Below are positions 1 through 10,883 of a stretch of 58,000 nt of DNA, piece by piece. Source of the DNA: Adiantum capillus-veneris (Eukaryota > Streptophyta > Polypodiopsida > Polypodiales > Pteridaceae); assembly GCA_014529385.2 (NCBI GenBank), contig CM043967.1:126769182-126827181 (forward strand), given 5' to 3'. Within the stretch, counting starts at the first letter, position 1; the number at the start of each line of letters is the position of its first letter. Under the pieces are notes generated by a model. That model was given only the letters and a program-made list of their open reading frames with translations, was not told the DNA's origin and did not search any database. The position numbers and the translations under genes are program-made.

Positions 1-1415
1 CCATAGACTAAAACCAAAGGAAAAACGAGAGAGATATGGCTATCCGAAGTTGGGGGTGTACTCTCTCTTGCTAAAAAATGAGCTCTTTGGAAAGTTTGCA
101 GGTGTTGCAGCTATTATAATGGGGATTTTCTTATCTTTTATTCCCAAAGATTTCTTCTCTCTCCTCAGCCGACAAGGATTTCTTGCAAGACCTCATTTTA
201 TTGGTCCTTTTTTGGGCTCAATTTGGGTATAAAATGGGCAGTTGGTGACTTCTTGACCAAAGGAAGGGGTGGGGGAAAGTGTCCAGAGGACCAAAATAAA
301 GGCCAGGGTCCTGGGCATGTGAGTGAGAATCAAAAATGGCCTCCCTTCTCTCCCAAATATCCATAAGTCCCCATAGCCAAGCTTTGAGAGAGCTCCTCTC
401 ACATTTGATACACCCTTAATGGGCACCCTATCCTCCCCTTATACCCCCCACTTTACCCTTTCCTCTTCTCATGTGGGATAATCCCATTGCCACATGGCAC
501 ATTCCTCCCACTCTTCCCCAAGTCCCTTCTCCCCTCACATAAAATTTCCAGCTTGACCCCTACTCAATACCAACTTCCTCGAAGCATAGTGCACCGCTCT
601 AGGCATCAAATGCGACGCCATAAAGCACGTCTCGGAGCCCATTACTTCAACTATCTTCAAAAATTTAAATTCTTAGCATTTATAATTCTAGATCATCAAG
701 TTGGCCCACTTGCCTTTTCCGCATATATCTGCAACCACTTTCTAAGTCGAGACTGCCCACTTCGGACGCACATAACTCATGATGTACACGTCCGATTTAC
801 AAGCTATAAAGCACGGCTGAAAACAATTATTGAAAACCATGTTTTGAAGACTACAACCCAAAACATCAGCACCCAAGCCGGGCAAAACCAAACCTTTGTA
901 CATGAAGTTTTACATGGTCACTTCCAAGACTCGAAGCACTATGTACACATTTACACATGAGGCCAATAAGAAAAAATTTTGGCACAATCTACTGGCTTTA
1001 TGCTCATCCAAAAAATGTCTGACAACGTCCCCTTGTACCATATCTTTCTCATACTCATGGACCTGCAACGCACCCTCCTCATGGCCAAAGCTCCCTCCAC
1101 ATCTCCTCCTTCGTGTCAACCTCCTTGACATCGCCCCCTTGGAAACCCTCAAAATGTCCCTCCATTAATCGACACACCTCTCAGAGAGGCCACCCCTCGT
1201 CAGATGATTTAAAAACCATATTAAAACACCCAATTTGTTTATTTAATCAAATCTCCTTTAAGATACCATTCACACCCCTAGTACATGCGCAAAGAGAAAC
1301 AATACGTGTATGCATTTTACGATGAAGTCATAGATGAAATGTACAAGCATAAACGGCCAATGGTAGCCATCCTCTTCAAACTCTGATCCGGCCACCATGG
1401 TAGAGCTCTAACAGT
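1..1415. other. intergenic DNA, no gene recognised
   Basis: This stretch has only short open frames without recognisable domains on either strand. It is pyrimidine-rich in places (around 430-540). I see no LTR ends, primer site, tRNA or conserved protein motif. It may be old transposon debris, but nothing visible supports a specific label. Confidence 0.5.
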
Positions 1416-1746
1416 GGTCAATCTCCATCTCTAGTCAAAGACTTCATCGTAGACTCCTTAAGGCAGATCAAGCGAGATCGTCATCATAATTCATGATAAA
1501 ATGACCATTGCAAACTCGCTAAACTGCTCAATGTCTCGTGTATATGCTCTCTTTCTCAGTCAAAATCCCCTTGCTCTTTCTCGGTCAATCTCCATCTCTA
1601 GTCAAAGACTTCATCGTAGACTCCTTAAGGCAGATCAAGCGAGATCGTCATCATAATTCATGATAAAATGACCATTGCAAACTCGCTAAACTGCTCAATG
1701 TCTCGTGTATATGCTCTCTTTCTCGGTCAAAATCCCCTTGCTCTTG
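1416..1746. repeat. tandem duplication, 167-bp unit, two copies
   Basis: A unit beginning GGTCAATCTCCATCTC is present at 1416-1582 and again immediately after at 1583-1746. The copies are almost identical; the visible difference is CTCAGTC versus CTCGGTC near their ends. The near identity suggests a recent local duplication. There is no coding potential in either copy. Confidence 0.9.
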
Positions 1747-2092
1747 GCCAAAAAAAACTCCAATAGTAACACTTGTAGGGAAACCTAGCCTGCTAGTGCT
1801 GAACCCATAATTTTGGTAAAGACCAGTCCCTTATCCGTTGGGCTATAAATGATGTATAATGAAAAAAATGTAAACAACCAAGAGGCAAACAATACGCAAT
1901 CACACAAAGATGCAAACTGGTAATCATCCCCTAGACTTGCATTGATGACTTGACTAGGTGCTCCTAATGATCCTTGATTACTCCTCAATGACCTTGAGTG
2001 TGTCTTTCCCAATGACCTAAAAACACCCAGGTTTATGGGAGTCTACAAAGGGATTTATAGCTTGGGTCCAGGTTTACAGGTACAAGCTAGGT
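1747..2092. other. intergenic flank of the copia element
   Basis: No domain, RNA gene or repeat could be recognised here. It is the left flank of copia element A, and its last bases adjoin the GAATA target duplication at 2093-2097. Confidence 0.5.
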
Positions 2093-2097
2093 GAATA

Positions 2098-2330
2098 TAT
2101 TACCATATACATGTGGTAGTGATGTGTGTGAACATCACTACCACATGTATACCGCCGGGGCATTTTTTCCCTCTTTAGGAGGTTTTTTCCCCCGTGCATT
2201 GTAATGCCCATCACTCTAGGGCTATCTATCTTTCCATTGCATACTAAGTAATACACTCTCTATTGTGTTTCTTGAGCTTCCTTCATCTTCTCCAAGTTGT
2301 GTGAATTTCTTTGCAACCCTAATTCCAACA
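2098..2330 (+). repeat. 5' LTR of copia element A
   Basis: It aligns with 8974-9200 over its length and ends AATTCCAACA directly before the primer site. The expected 5'-TG is TA here (2098-2099), an apparent G-to-A change, while the 3' LTR keeps TG. It differs from the 3' LTR at 2133-2151, where a short segment has been replaced by a perfect 19-base inverted copy of 2106-2124. Confidence 0.92.
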
Positions 2331-2332
2331 AT

Positions 2333-2344
2333 TGGTATCAGAGT
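2333..2344 (+). other. primer binding site, initiator tRNA-Met type
   Basis: TGGTATCAGAGT starts two bases after the 5' LTR. It matches the plant copia consensus TGGTATCAGAGC at 11 of 12 positions, which is complementary to the 3' end of initiator tRNA-Met. Confidence 0.93.
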
Positions 2345-2690
2345 AGGTTGCGTCCTCCCGAGCTTAGTCGTAAGTTGCTCCAGTACCCGCCTGCTCACTT
2401 TCTTCGATTTCAGTGAGCTTTGGAGAGAGTTCACAGGTCGACAAATATTTTGGGAGAGCTCGTAGAGCATGGTCTGCTCAGTTTTGATTTGGGCTCATTT
2501 CAGCCTCCGTTTTCACTACAGGTAGTACTGCACAAGCTATTTTGTCATTTTGTGCAAAATTTCTGTCAGTGTCGTTTTCTGCATAACAGGTGCCTTATAG
2601 TCTTCTATGATTTGTGCTATATAGCACGTGTTGTTTCCACTCTGTTTCTCCTATTTTCGGGCAGTTTTCACATCAGGTGCCGCATTTACC

Positions 2691-3098
2691 ATGGTTGACA
2701 ACAACAACACAGATGTGTTCAAGATGTTTGCTGCTGAGGACAGGTTGGATGGGGACAATTACTTTATGTGGGCTTATATCATGCAACATGTTCTTGTGTC
2801 AAAGGGCGTCTGGAATATTGTGCAGGGCACTGATGTACGTCCTAGTTCTGAGGATGTAGGTGATGTTGAGGATGTTGCAGGTCTTGCTGCAAGGATTGCT
2901 GCGGTTAGAGTTGTTTTGCCTACGGCAAAACAAGCTCATTGGGATGTTAAGGATGCCCAAGCTCATGCATTGATTGCATTGTCTGTGAAGCGCACCATTG
3001 TTCCTCACATCCGTTCATCAAAATGTGCAAAACAGGCTTGAGATATTTTGGTTGGTCTTTATGCAAGCCGCAATGAGGCTAAAATTGCATTGCTGCGT
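2691..3098 (+). pseudogene. gag: copia Gag, N-terminal part (element A)
   Basis: The frame opens at ATG 2691 with MVDNNNTDVFKMF and runs on with LDGDNYFMWAYIMQ, the usual copia Gag N-terminal pattern in which a Trp sits in a short hydrophobic stretch. A TGA at 3039-3041 stands where the related copy at 27.5 kb has Trp (KQSWDNLAGLY). The same frame then continues as GLYASRNEAKIALLR to 3098, where a solo LTR interrupts it. Gag would form the cytoplasmic virus-like particle. I chose 2691 because the Met-rich stretch upstream (from 2628) has no Gag similarity and the related copy begins at the equivalent position. Confidence 0.85.
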
Positions 3099-5225
3099 TG
3101 TCGTGCTGTGGCACGTATATAGTGGGAACGGGCATTAAACGATTTATCTTGTGACTTTTTGATGCATAAGTATACTTCATATAATAATCATATGCATAAA
3201 TAAAATCTTTCTACCATACCTTTGAAGTAATATAAATGTACATTACTATTAGAAAGTACTGCAAGAGAAGTATCAATGATTGTGCCTCTTTTTGTCTGGG
3301 GGAAAATCATTTGTATATTTCTTCTAATATCTCAGCTATACCCTACCATATATGAATTATTTTCTTCTTTTCACATTTATCTAATAATATAACTCTTCAA
3401 TAATGCATACCTTCTTGGATACATACAAGAGGGAAGGGCCTACTAGAAGACTTTATGAAAAGGAATATCCAAATCTTCTTGGACCATCCCAATTTGAAAA
3501 TCCCGACCTAAGAGCGTGGAGAAAAGTCCAAAACCAATTCAAGCTCTTTTACTAGGCCAATTTTGCCTTTTGAAGCATGTCAATTCGAGTTACAGGTCCA
3601 AAGTTACAGGGAAAAGAGTGAAAAATCCTCCCACAACTACACTGCAAGAAGAGATGGTAAACAGGTGAATCAAGTGAAAAGAGGTAATCTTGGTCTTTTT
3701 CCATAAAATAAGATATTTGGAGGATAAAAGACACAAGCATGTGAATGTGACACCTCAAAGATGCCTTGAAGGACAAGACACACAAGTTGGGACCCCCTGT
3801 TGGAGCCACACAGAAGATGCCTAGGTGGGGCCCACATACATCATGCACCCACATGGAGCCTCAACGACCAAAAATGATGAATTTCATGATATTTTGAGTC
3901 CTAATATTTCCCATTTTAATAAATATCCAAAGAACATTTGATTTGGGCTAATTCTTTAGCCTAATCAAGTGATTATGTAAAACATGGCTCCCTCACCTAT
4001 AAAAAGGGCAACCTTCTCTTCATTGGGGCAAGTTATGAGTGAGTGAGAATAGATCAATTCCATAGTGACACACTCATCTTAGTACCACACTTTCTCTTGA
4101 AGAAAGGCTGAAGTCTTGCCTCATCTTCTCTCTCCATTAAGGTGGTGGCGATTGCTCTCATGTAAGATATATGTTTCTAGTTTTACTTTCATTTGCATAT
4201 CTAGTCCAATACTTGTCTCTAACTCTATCTCTATCTCTCATTATCTATCTTTAATACCACCTCCACACTTAGATCTCTCTTGTTGTGTCCTAATTGTTTC
4301 ATTGGAAGGTATTCAAGCAGCAACCTTGTCAATGTAATGGGTACAACCTTCTTGCAGGAAACAATTATGTGCACAAGGTTAGTAACCATATCTTCATCTT
4401 CCACAAGCATCTCTCTCTCTTAAGGTTCTCATTCTCTTCCACAAACTCTAGAATCTCCTTGCTACAGGTACTTCTCTCCCCGCAGTATCCTTATTGCCTA
4501 AGGGAAACAATAGGGCTTGGGAGAGAAGCTCTCTTCTTCTTCTCCTTTCACTTCTTTCACACCTTTATCTTTGAACATACTAAGTATATCATTGATGAAT
4601 AACCATAATCCACATAGAGGTAATTTATTTCAATTCCATTCAATGCAATCTATTAGGGTCAACATTTGGATTAGTCAAAAGATTCACTTTCAGCAACGCA
4701 TAGTGTTTCTATTTGGTCCTGAAAGGCTCAACGAAGTACTTCTCTCACCAGATCCCACCATACTACCTATTATTGACTATGACTTCTCTTTTGATGTGAA
4801 TGTGGTTATTTTATTATGAATCAAGAGGATTTGTACTCACAACTAATCCCAATCGCTAGACAAAACATATGCATTATAGTAAGCACAAAGCTTCAGTTCC
4901 AAAGAGCAATCCGTAGCTTATTTGGACAACAAAGATTAAATATCATTAACTCTTTCATTAACCCTTTTATCCTACCCATGATACGATATGATCGTAATCT
5001 CGATGTTTTCATTTTTGTTTTGTTCTGACTATCTTTCATGAGTTCTCTCCATCACGTGTGTGTTTGTAAGGAAAAGTGAGCGGCTTCTTTGGCTACATTT
5101 CTTCTTTAGATTTAGAAGCTATGTTATCTACATCTTAGCTCCTTCTCATAACCCTTGAGCTTCCTCACAAACTCTCACAACAAGAGGCCCAGTGCCTTCC
5201 TGGCAAGATCGCCAACTTCTTGACA
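3099..5225 (+). mobile_element. solo LTR of the Ty3/gypsy family B, inserted in copia gag
   Basis: This 2.1-kb insert begins TGTCGTGCTG and ends CTTCTTGACA. It is flanked by a perfect 4-bp duplication GCGT (3095-3098 and 5226-5229). Removing it rejoins the copia gag frame (ALLR to KELESKIM). Its sequence is the reverse-complement relative of 22854-24846 and 9677-10825, the two LTRs of element B; for example, blocks near 4805-4990 match the reverse complement of 10040-10200. It contains no primer site or polymerase domain, so it is best read as an LTR left by recombination between the two LTRs of a full element. Short open frames inside it have no recognisable function. Confidence 0.87.
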
Positions 5226-5229
5226 GCGT

Positions 5230-5900
5230 AAAGAGCTGGAGTCGAAGATTATGCATGAGGAAGATGATATGGACACTTTCCTTGCTAGTGTCAAGGATAT
5301 CAATGAGCAACTTATTTCTGCAGGTGAAGTCATTTCAAAAAGTTCCCTTGTGCAGACTGTTCTTGATGCCTTACCAGATTCTTACCAAACTTTTGCTAGT
5401 ACTTGGAGACTTATGACCCAAGGAAATCCAGAAGTTGTCAAGTTTGATGCATTATGCACATTGCTATTGCAAGAGTCACTATCCAGAAAAAACAGGACTA
5501 GACAATGTACAGTTGAACAAGCTTTCATTGCTTCTCAAAGAAAGGGTGGTAACAGCAATGCAGCCACTTCTTATGGTTTTGCAGCGAGTGGCAAAAATTC
5601 TGTTCCTAATGCTTCTGCTGCAGCACTTCGTCTGGGAATTCTGGTGATAAGGTCAAAAAGAAGATGCTTTGCCATTATTGTAAAGTGAATGATCACTTGA
5701 TCAAGTCATGTCCTAAGTTGAAGACCAAAGAGGCTAAGAAGAAAGAGGGTGGTTCCGCTACAAATGCAGCCATTGTTGAGTCTTCTGTGAAAGGAGACTG
5801 TCATGCTGATGTTGATGCAGAATGGGCTTTTAGCGTAGAGTGCACTTACAATCCTATTGTCCATGATGCATGCTTGTCAGTTGTTGCAGATTCACATGTG
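5230..5900 (+). pseudogene. gag: copia Gag C-terminal part and zinc knuckle (element A)
   Basis: After the solo LTR the Gag frame resumes with ELESKIMHEEDDMDTFL and runs to about 5640, including LVQTVLDALPDSYQTF, a typical copia Gag stretch. A one-base shift near 5640 moves the frame, after which CHYCKVNDHLIKSC (5670-5711) forms a CX2CX4HX4C nucleocapsid knuckle that would bind retrotransposon RNA. The frame then runs through a Lys-rich linker to a TAG at 5901-5903, where the sequence context predicts Trp before the protease. The frameshift and stop show decay. Confidence 0.85.
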
Positions 5901-5903
5901 TAG

Positions 5904-6200
5904 TATTTTGACAGTGGTGCTACAAAGCACATTACCTCACCTCGTGAATTGTTTACCTCTCTTGAGTCTGTCCCTCATGGGAATTCAGTCACTTGTGCCA
6001 ACAATGCCTCTTATCCAGTTCAGGGTGTTGGAAAGATTGTGCTTACTACTGCTAATGGAAGTTCTTTCACACTTGTTGATGAACTTTATGTACCTGGGAT
6101 CAAGAAGAATCTCTTGTCTGTATCCGCACTTGCTAGACTTGGACTTGTAGTCAAATTTGTCGATGACAGATGTACATTTAATGATCTGGGCTATTTCAGA
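5904..6200 (+). pseudogene. pol: copia aspartic protease (element A)
   Basis: YFDSGATKHIT follows the lost Trp codon and carries the catalytic Asp-Ser-Gly at 5910-5918. Downstream ELYVPGIKKNLLSVSALARLG is the conserved C-terminal part of copia proteases. The enzyme would cleave the polyprotein as a homodimer. Shortly after the VKFVDDRCTFND stretch the sequence jumps into the pre-integrase region in another frame, so about 50-60 residues usual at this place appear deleted. Confidence 0.85.
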
Positions 6201-6202
6201 TG

Positions 6203-7030
6203 CAAAACTTTGGCATGCACGTTTTGGTCATCTGAATTTTGCCAGTTTGCTGCGTTTCCAAAAATCTTGTATGGTTGCTTTTTTGCCGCCTCTTGAAGCA
6301 CCTGTCAAACATGTTTGTGAAGGCTGTATTTTGGTTAAGATACAACGTTCTAAGTTCCCAAAGTATGGTTCACTTCGGGCCACATGCAGGTTGTAGCTTG
6401 TGTATGGTGATGTTTGTGGGCCCATGCAAACTCCGTCCTTGGGCAATTACCTGTACTTCGTGACTTTCATTGATGATTACTCCAGGCATTCATGGGTATT
6501 TCCCCTTAAAGCGAAGTCCGAAGTTTTTATGTGCTTCAAACAATTTCTGGCTATGGCTGAAAATGTCTCAAATGTACTATGGGCACCCTCCGTTCCGATC
6601 GAGGGGGGGAGTATATGTCTCATGAATTTAATGCATTTCTGGCTAGTCATGGGATAAAACACCAATGTAGAGTGCCTTATACACCTCAGAAAAATGGTGT
6701 TGCTGAGAGGAAAAATAGGTCACTTACGGAAATGGCCCGATGTATGGTCAAAAGTCAAGCTTTGCCGCATTCTTTTTGGCTTGAGGCCATCATCTGTGCG
6801 ACTTATGTACTTAACAGGTGTCCTACGAAAGCTTTGCAGTCTATTGCTCCATATGAAGCATGGCATGATAGAAAGCCTTCTATTGAGCACATACGTGTTT
6901 TTGGCTGTTTGGCATATACTTTGGTGCCACAAACACAGCGCAGAAAATTGGATGATAAGGCTGTCAAGTGTATTTTTGTTGGTTATAGTGCTGAAAGCAA
7001 AGGTTACAGGCATGTACTACAGACAGTAAT
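6203..7030 (+). pseudogene. pol: copia integrase (element A)
   Basis: The N-terminal zinc module reads HARFGHLN followed by CEGC (frame of 6157-6396). The catalytic core has its first Asp in TFIDDYSRHSW, its second in LRSDRGGEY (about 6585) and the Glu in NGVAERKNR. The Asp and Glu segments lie in a different frame from the first Asp, so a frameshift occurs near 6570. Further conserved text includes VFGCLAY and CIFVGYS. Integrase inserts the cDNA into host DNA. Beyond about 7030 the frame is lost before the reverse transcriptase. Confidence 0.88.
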
Positions 7031-7119
7031 GTCAGCTCACAGGACATTTATGACACTTTGTTGCTCTTTTCAGTGGTGGAAATACGAATGTAATTTCCAA
7101 TGAGGCAAATGTACAACCT

Positions 7120-7386
7120 ATGGGGGTTTTTGAAAATGTTACAGATCAGCCTATTACTGATGCAGATGTACATGATGTACTTGATGAGGAAAGGGCTAAA
7201 AATGAGCAAGCTAGAGGTATGCCAAAATGGCTGGTGCACACTTTGCGTGATAGTAAATTGGATGCACCTTTTTCTAGTCGTACTCGTTCAGGCTCTCGCC
7301 ATGCATCTTATGCATCAAGCTGTTATGCTTTGGATGTGTCTAGTTTACATGATGTTGAGGAGCCTTTGTCTTTTGATGAAGCATAG
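7120..7386 (+). pseudogene. pol: linker between integrase and reverse transcriptase (element A)
   Basis: This short frame includes LDAPFSSRTRSGSRHAS, the low-complexity Ser/Arg-rich spacer usual between copia integrase and reverse transcriptase. It ends in a TAG at 7384-7386 and is in the same frame as the reverse transcriptase that follows from 7402. Function is inferred from position only. Confidence 0.6.
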
Positions 7387-7401
7387 AATTCATAAAATTG
7401 G

Positions 7402-8898
7402 ATGGCTGCCATGCAATCAGAATGTTATGCACTTATAGAAAACGACACATGGACTTTATGTGATTTGCCTCCTAGCAAAAAGGCCATTGGTACGAAGTGG
7501 GTTTACAAGTTGAAACGCAAGCCGGACGGTGGGATTGATCACCACAAGGCTCGACTTGATGCAAAGGGTTATGCACAGCAAAAAGGCATAGATTATGAAG
7601 AGAATTTTGCTCCCACTTGTCGTATGACTACTGTGCGTTTTCTATGTGCATTGGCAGCTCATTTTGGTTGGGATGTACATCAATCAGACATTGTTACTGC
7701 TTTCTTGAATGGTGACATATTTGAGGAAGTTTATGTAACGCAGCCTCGCGGTTTTGTCGTAAAAGTACAAGAGGACAAAGTGTGCAAATGTAAAAAGGCT
7801 TTGTATGGGTTGAAGAAATCTCCTTGTGCTTGGTATGAGAAATCGGACACTCATTTGGTTAAACAAGGCTTCCGTAACAGTCCAACAGAAACCACATTGT
7901 ATGTAAAGCATGAGGGTGATGTACTTCTCATTGTGGTTCTTTATGTTGATGATTTGTTGATCAGTGGACCAAATGAGAGACATATTGTTGAATTTAAGGA
8001 TGATTTGAATGCTACTTTCAAGATGAAAGATTTGGGGTTGTTGCATCATTACTTGGGTATACAGTTTAAGCAGTGTGATGGTGGTATTGCCTTGTGTCAG
8101 AAAAGTTACATAGAGACATTGCTATGTAAGTTTGGACTTGAGGATTGCAAACCTATTTCCACTCCCATGGAAATAGGTTCGAAGTTGAGTCTACATGATG
8201 CTGGTGATCCTACTGATGTCACTCTGTACCAAACTGCTGTTGGCTTCCTCATTTATGTATGCAACACGAGGCCAGATATTCATTTTGCAGTCTCACGGGT
8301 CAGTAGATTCATGCATAGCCCAGGGTCTAAGCATTGGCAGGCTGTCAAGAGGATTTTCTGCTACCTTAGTGGCACTTTACACCTTGGCTTGTTTTATCCC
8401 AAGGGAGGATCATTGCTGCCAGACTTACATGCTTTTTTGGACTCAGATTGGGCTGGTTGTTTTGACACGCGAGTGTCCACAAGTATTTATTGTTTCATGC
8501 TTGGCAGTTCATGTATATCATGGTTGAGTAAGAAGCAACCTACTGTGGCTAGTTCGAGTTGTGAGGCTGAGTACAGGGCAGTCTTCACAGCTATGGTTGA
8601 GTGTGTATGGCTTAGACGCCTTATGGCTAATTTGGGTGTTGGACAGGACACTGCCAACACTATCTACACTGATAGTCAGAGCGCATGGGCAGTTGCGAGG
8701 AACCCGGTTTTTCATGCTAATACAAAGCACATTGAGGTGCATTACCACTATGTCAAGGAGAGGCTCTGAACAGGAGAGATCAGCTTGGCTTATGTGCCAA
8801 CACAGGACAACCTTGCAGATCTTTTCACAAAGGCATTGTCTCGTGAGAAGCATGAAGCTTTCCGCAAAGCTTTGGGCTTACTCCCCTTTGTGGACTAA
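7402..8898 (+). pseudogene. pol: copia reverse transcriptase and RNase H (element A)
   Basis: A 455-residue frame (7402-8769) begins with MAAMQSECYALIENDTWTL, the start of the copia RT domain. It has GTKWVYKLKRKPDGG, the catalytic Asp in QSDIVTAFLNG, and the YVDD active site at 7942-7953 (LYVDDLLIS). RNase H follows with FLDSDWAG, SSCEAEYRA and YTDSQSAW, giving the acidic catalytic residues. A TGA at 8767 interrupts the last part, which continues in frame as LAYVPTQDNLADLFTKAL to a natural TAA at 8896-8898. This is the best-preserved coding segment of element A. It would copy the element RNA into DNA in the particle. Confidence 0.93.
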
Positions 8899-8973
8899 TC
8901 ATGTCCTCAGGGCATGGCACTTCCCTTTACTCATGTGCCAGCTCTCATTCACCGCATCACTCCAGGGGGGTTT

Positions 8974-9200
8974 TGTTACCATATGCATGTGGTAGTGATG
9001 TGTGTGAACACACTAGGACCGCCGGGGCATTTTTCCCCTCTTTGGGAGGTTTTTTCCCCCATACATTGTATATAGGCCCATCATTCTAGGGCTATCTATA
9101 TTTCCATTGCACACTAAGTAATACACTCTCTATTGTGTGCCTTGAGCTTCCTTCGTCTTCTCCAAGCTGTGTGCGTTTCTCTGCAACCCTAATTCCAACA
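8974..9200 (+). repeat. 3' LTR of copia element A, with polypurine tract upstream
   Basis: It begins TGTTACCATATGC and ends AATTCCAACA, matching 2098-2330. The G-rich tract CAGGGGGGTTT at about 8963-8973 directly precedes it and is the expected plus-strand primer. A TGTATATA-like stretch near 9066-9073 could be the core promoter. GAATA follows at 9201-9205. Confidence 0.92.
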
Positions 9201-9205
9201 GAATA

Positions 9206-9676
9206 ACAAGAGATAATCTTTGTCAAAAGAGAAATATTTTTTAAAAGAAAAACTAATCTTCATTTTCTCAAAAGAGAACAATGGTTTTTTTTGGGTTTAA
9301 AAATCTCCATTTAGGATGCAGGCTTCTTGCTGGAACACCTAGATGCTGCAAGCTAAACCCACCAAGCATAGATATTTTTCTAGACCTGGACAATGGAGAA
9401 CACCCTGACAAGAAAAACCAAGCAAAGACTAATACTCAAATCATCAACTCAAGCACACCAACAAGGAACTATGGCTGGAGATGTGCGACTGAAATCTGCT
9501 GCCAAGGAATGTGCAATGGAGTCTTGGTGTTAGATCTCACCAATGACTATCCACAAAGAAAGTGATCACTTCACCAATCATCAAAAGAGAGAGAGAGAGA
9601 GAGAGAGAGAAAAAAAATAATGAATGATGTCTTTCTTTCAAAAGAGAGAGAAAGAGGAGACGAGCACGAGACACGT
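9206..9676. other. spacer between elements A and B with a GA run
   Basis: No gene is recognised. A (GA)n microsatellite lies at about 9586-9610. The sequence directly left of 9677 (ACGT) does not match the base run right of 24846 (ATGG), so element B has no clear target duplication. Confidence 0.6.
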
Positions 9677-10825
9677 TGTCGAGAAATTTGCGGTCTTGCC
9701 AGGAAAGCACCGAGATTTTGGCTGTGAGAGTTTGTGAGAGAACTCCAAAAACTATATGAAGGAGTTAAACCATAGATTCCATGAAGTATAGGGTTTAGAA
9801 GGAAGTACAATCAAAGGAGCCCCACTCTTTCTCTCTTGCATTCACACACACAAAGAAAGAACACAAAAGAGAATATCAAAACAACACAAACATGAAAACA
9901 TCAAGGCTGTGGTCAATCAAAGAAGCCCCACTCTTTCTCTCTTGCATTCACACACACAAAGAAAGAACACAAAAGAGAATATCAAAACAACACAAACATG
10001 AAAACATCAAGGCTGTGGTCATATCGTATCATGGGTAATATGAAAAGGTTAATAGATGAATTAATGGCGTACAAACTTTATCGACCAAACAGACTACAAA
10101 TTATTCTTTGGAATTGTAATTTTGTGCTTACCATAATATATATGTTTTGTCTAGTGATTGGGATTAATTGTGTGTACAAATCCTCTTGGTTCATAGTAAG
10201 ATAACTACACTTACTTCAAAAGAAAAGTTAAAATCTATAAGAGGTAGTATGATGGGATTCAGTGAAAGAAGTATTTCATTGAGCTTTTCTGGGCCAAAGA
10301 GAAACACTATTCATTGTTGAAAGTGTATTTTACGGCTAATCCATACATTAATTCTAATAGATCGCACAGAGTTTGTAATCATCCTTGCAATAATGCATTA
10401 AAATATGTATATCTTTGGAAATCATGCCACCTAGTGTCCCACCAGGATTTGCTTCCTTCCTAGTAGCTATTTAAAAGAAATATAAAAAAATATGAAAAAT
10501 ACATAGAATATATTTATATTGGAAGTTACCCTAGATAGAGGATCTAGCTAGGGTGTGACATAATAATGAGATAGTAGAAAGAAAGAATCAGTGCTTTTTG
10601 CCCCAAGTTAAAGAGGCAGAGCTATTGACGTTTTTTCCATACTATTTTTTGACGGTAAAGTAAAAATATGTTACCCTTGAGATAAATAATAGGACGAGAT
10701 AGAAAGCTTATTATTATACTTAGATATGCATATGTACATTATAAAAAATATAATTATGTATCTAAAAAGTTGCAAGATAGATTTTGTAGCATGCGTTCCG
10801 ACTATGTACATGTCACGGCATGACA
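9677..10825 (-). repeat. 3' LTR of element B, internally deleted
   Basis: In minus orientation it starts TGTCATGCCGTGAC and ends CTCGACA. It is colinear with 22854-24846 but lacks a segment equivalent to about 23441-24398, which explains 1149 versus 1993 bases. It also carries a 106-bp tandem duplication (9809-9914 and 9915-10020) not seen in the other copies. The polypurine tract on the minus strand (10826-10838, AGAGGGGGTGGA) abuts it. Confidence 0.88.
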
Positions 10826-10883
10826 TCCACCCCCTCTAAACCTGCACATACTCCGGTATGTGCCATATTCTCTCTTTGTAAGA

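Larger units (their letters stand above)
2098..9200 (+). mobile_element. Ty1/copia LTR retrotransposon (element A), complete but decayed
   Basis: Two LTRs (2098-2330 and 8974-9200) flank an internal region with a primer site for initiator tRNA-Met, gag, protease, integrase, reverse transcriptase and RNase H in copia order. A perfect 5-bp target duplication, GAATA, lies at 2093-2097 and 9201-9205, so both ends are original. The body is interrupted by a solo LTR from another family (3099-5225). The polyprotein is broken by a premature stop in gag (3039), a frameshift near 5640, W-to-stop at 5901, a deletion plus frameshift near 6200, a frameshift near 6570 and stops at 7384 and 8767. Without the solo LTR the element would be about 5 kb, a normal copia size. 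The domain order (integrase before reverse transcriptase) excludes Ty3/gypsy. Confidence 0.93.

Noticed and set aside
487-960. 157-residue open frame near the left edge
   Set aside because: It has no recognisable domain, no start context that stands out, and an overlapping antisense frame. It looks like chance in pyrimidine-rich DNA.
4116-5028. Several 70-100 residue frames in the copia insert
   Set aside because: They lie in the solo LTR of family B, are not conserved as proteins between the LTR copies, and carry no domain.
9677-10825. Independent 1.1-kb non-autonomous transposon family with TGTC...GACA ends
   Set aside because: I first read the blocks at 3099, 9677 and 22854 as such a family, but polypurine tract and primer site next to two of them show that they are LTRs of element B; the third is a solo LTR.
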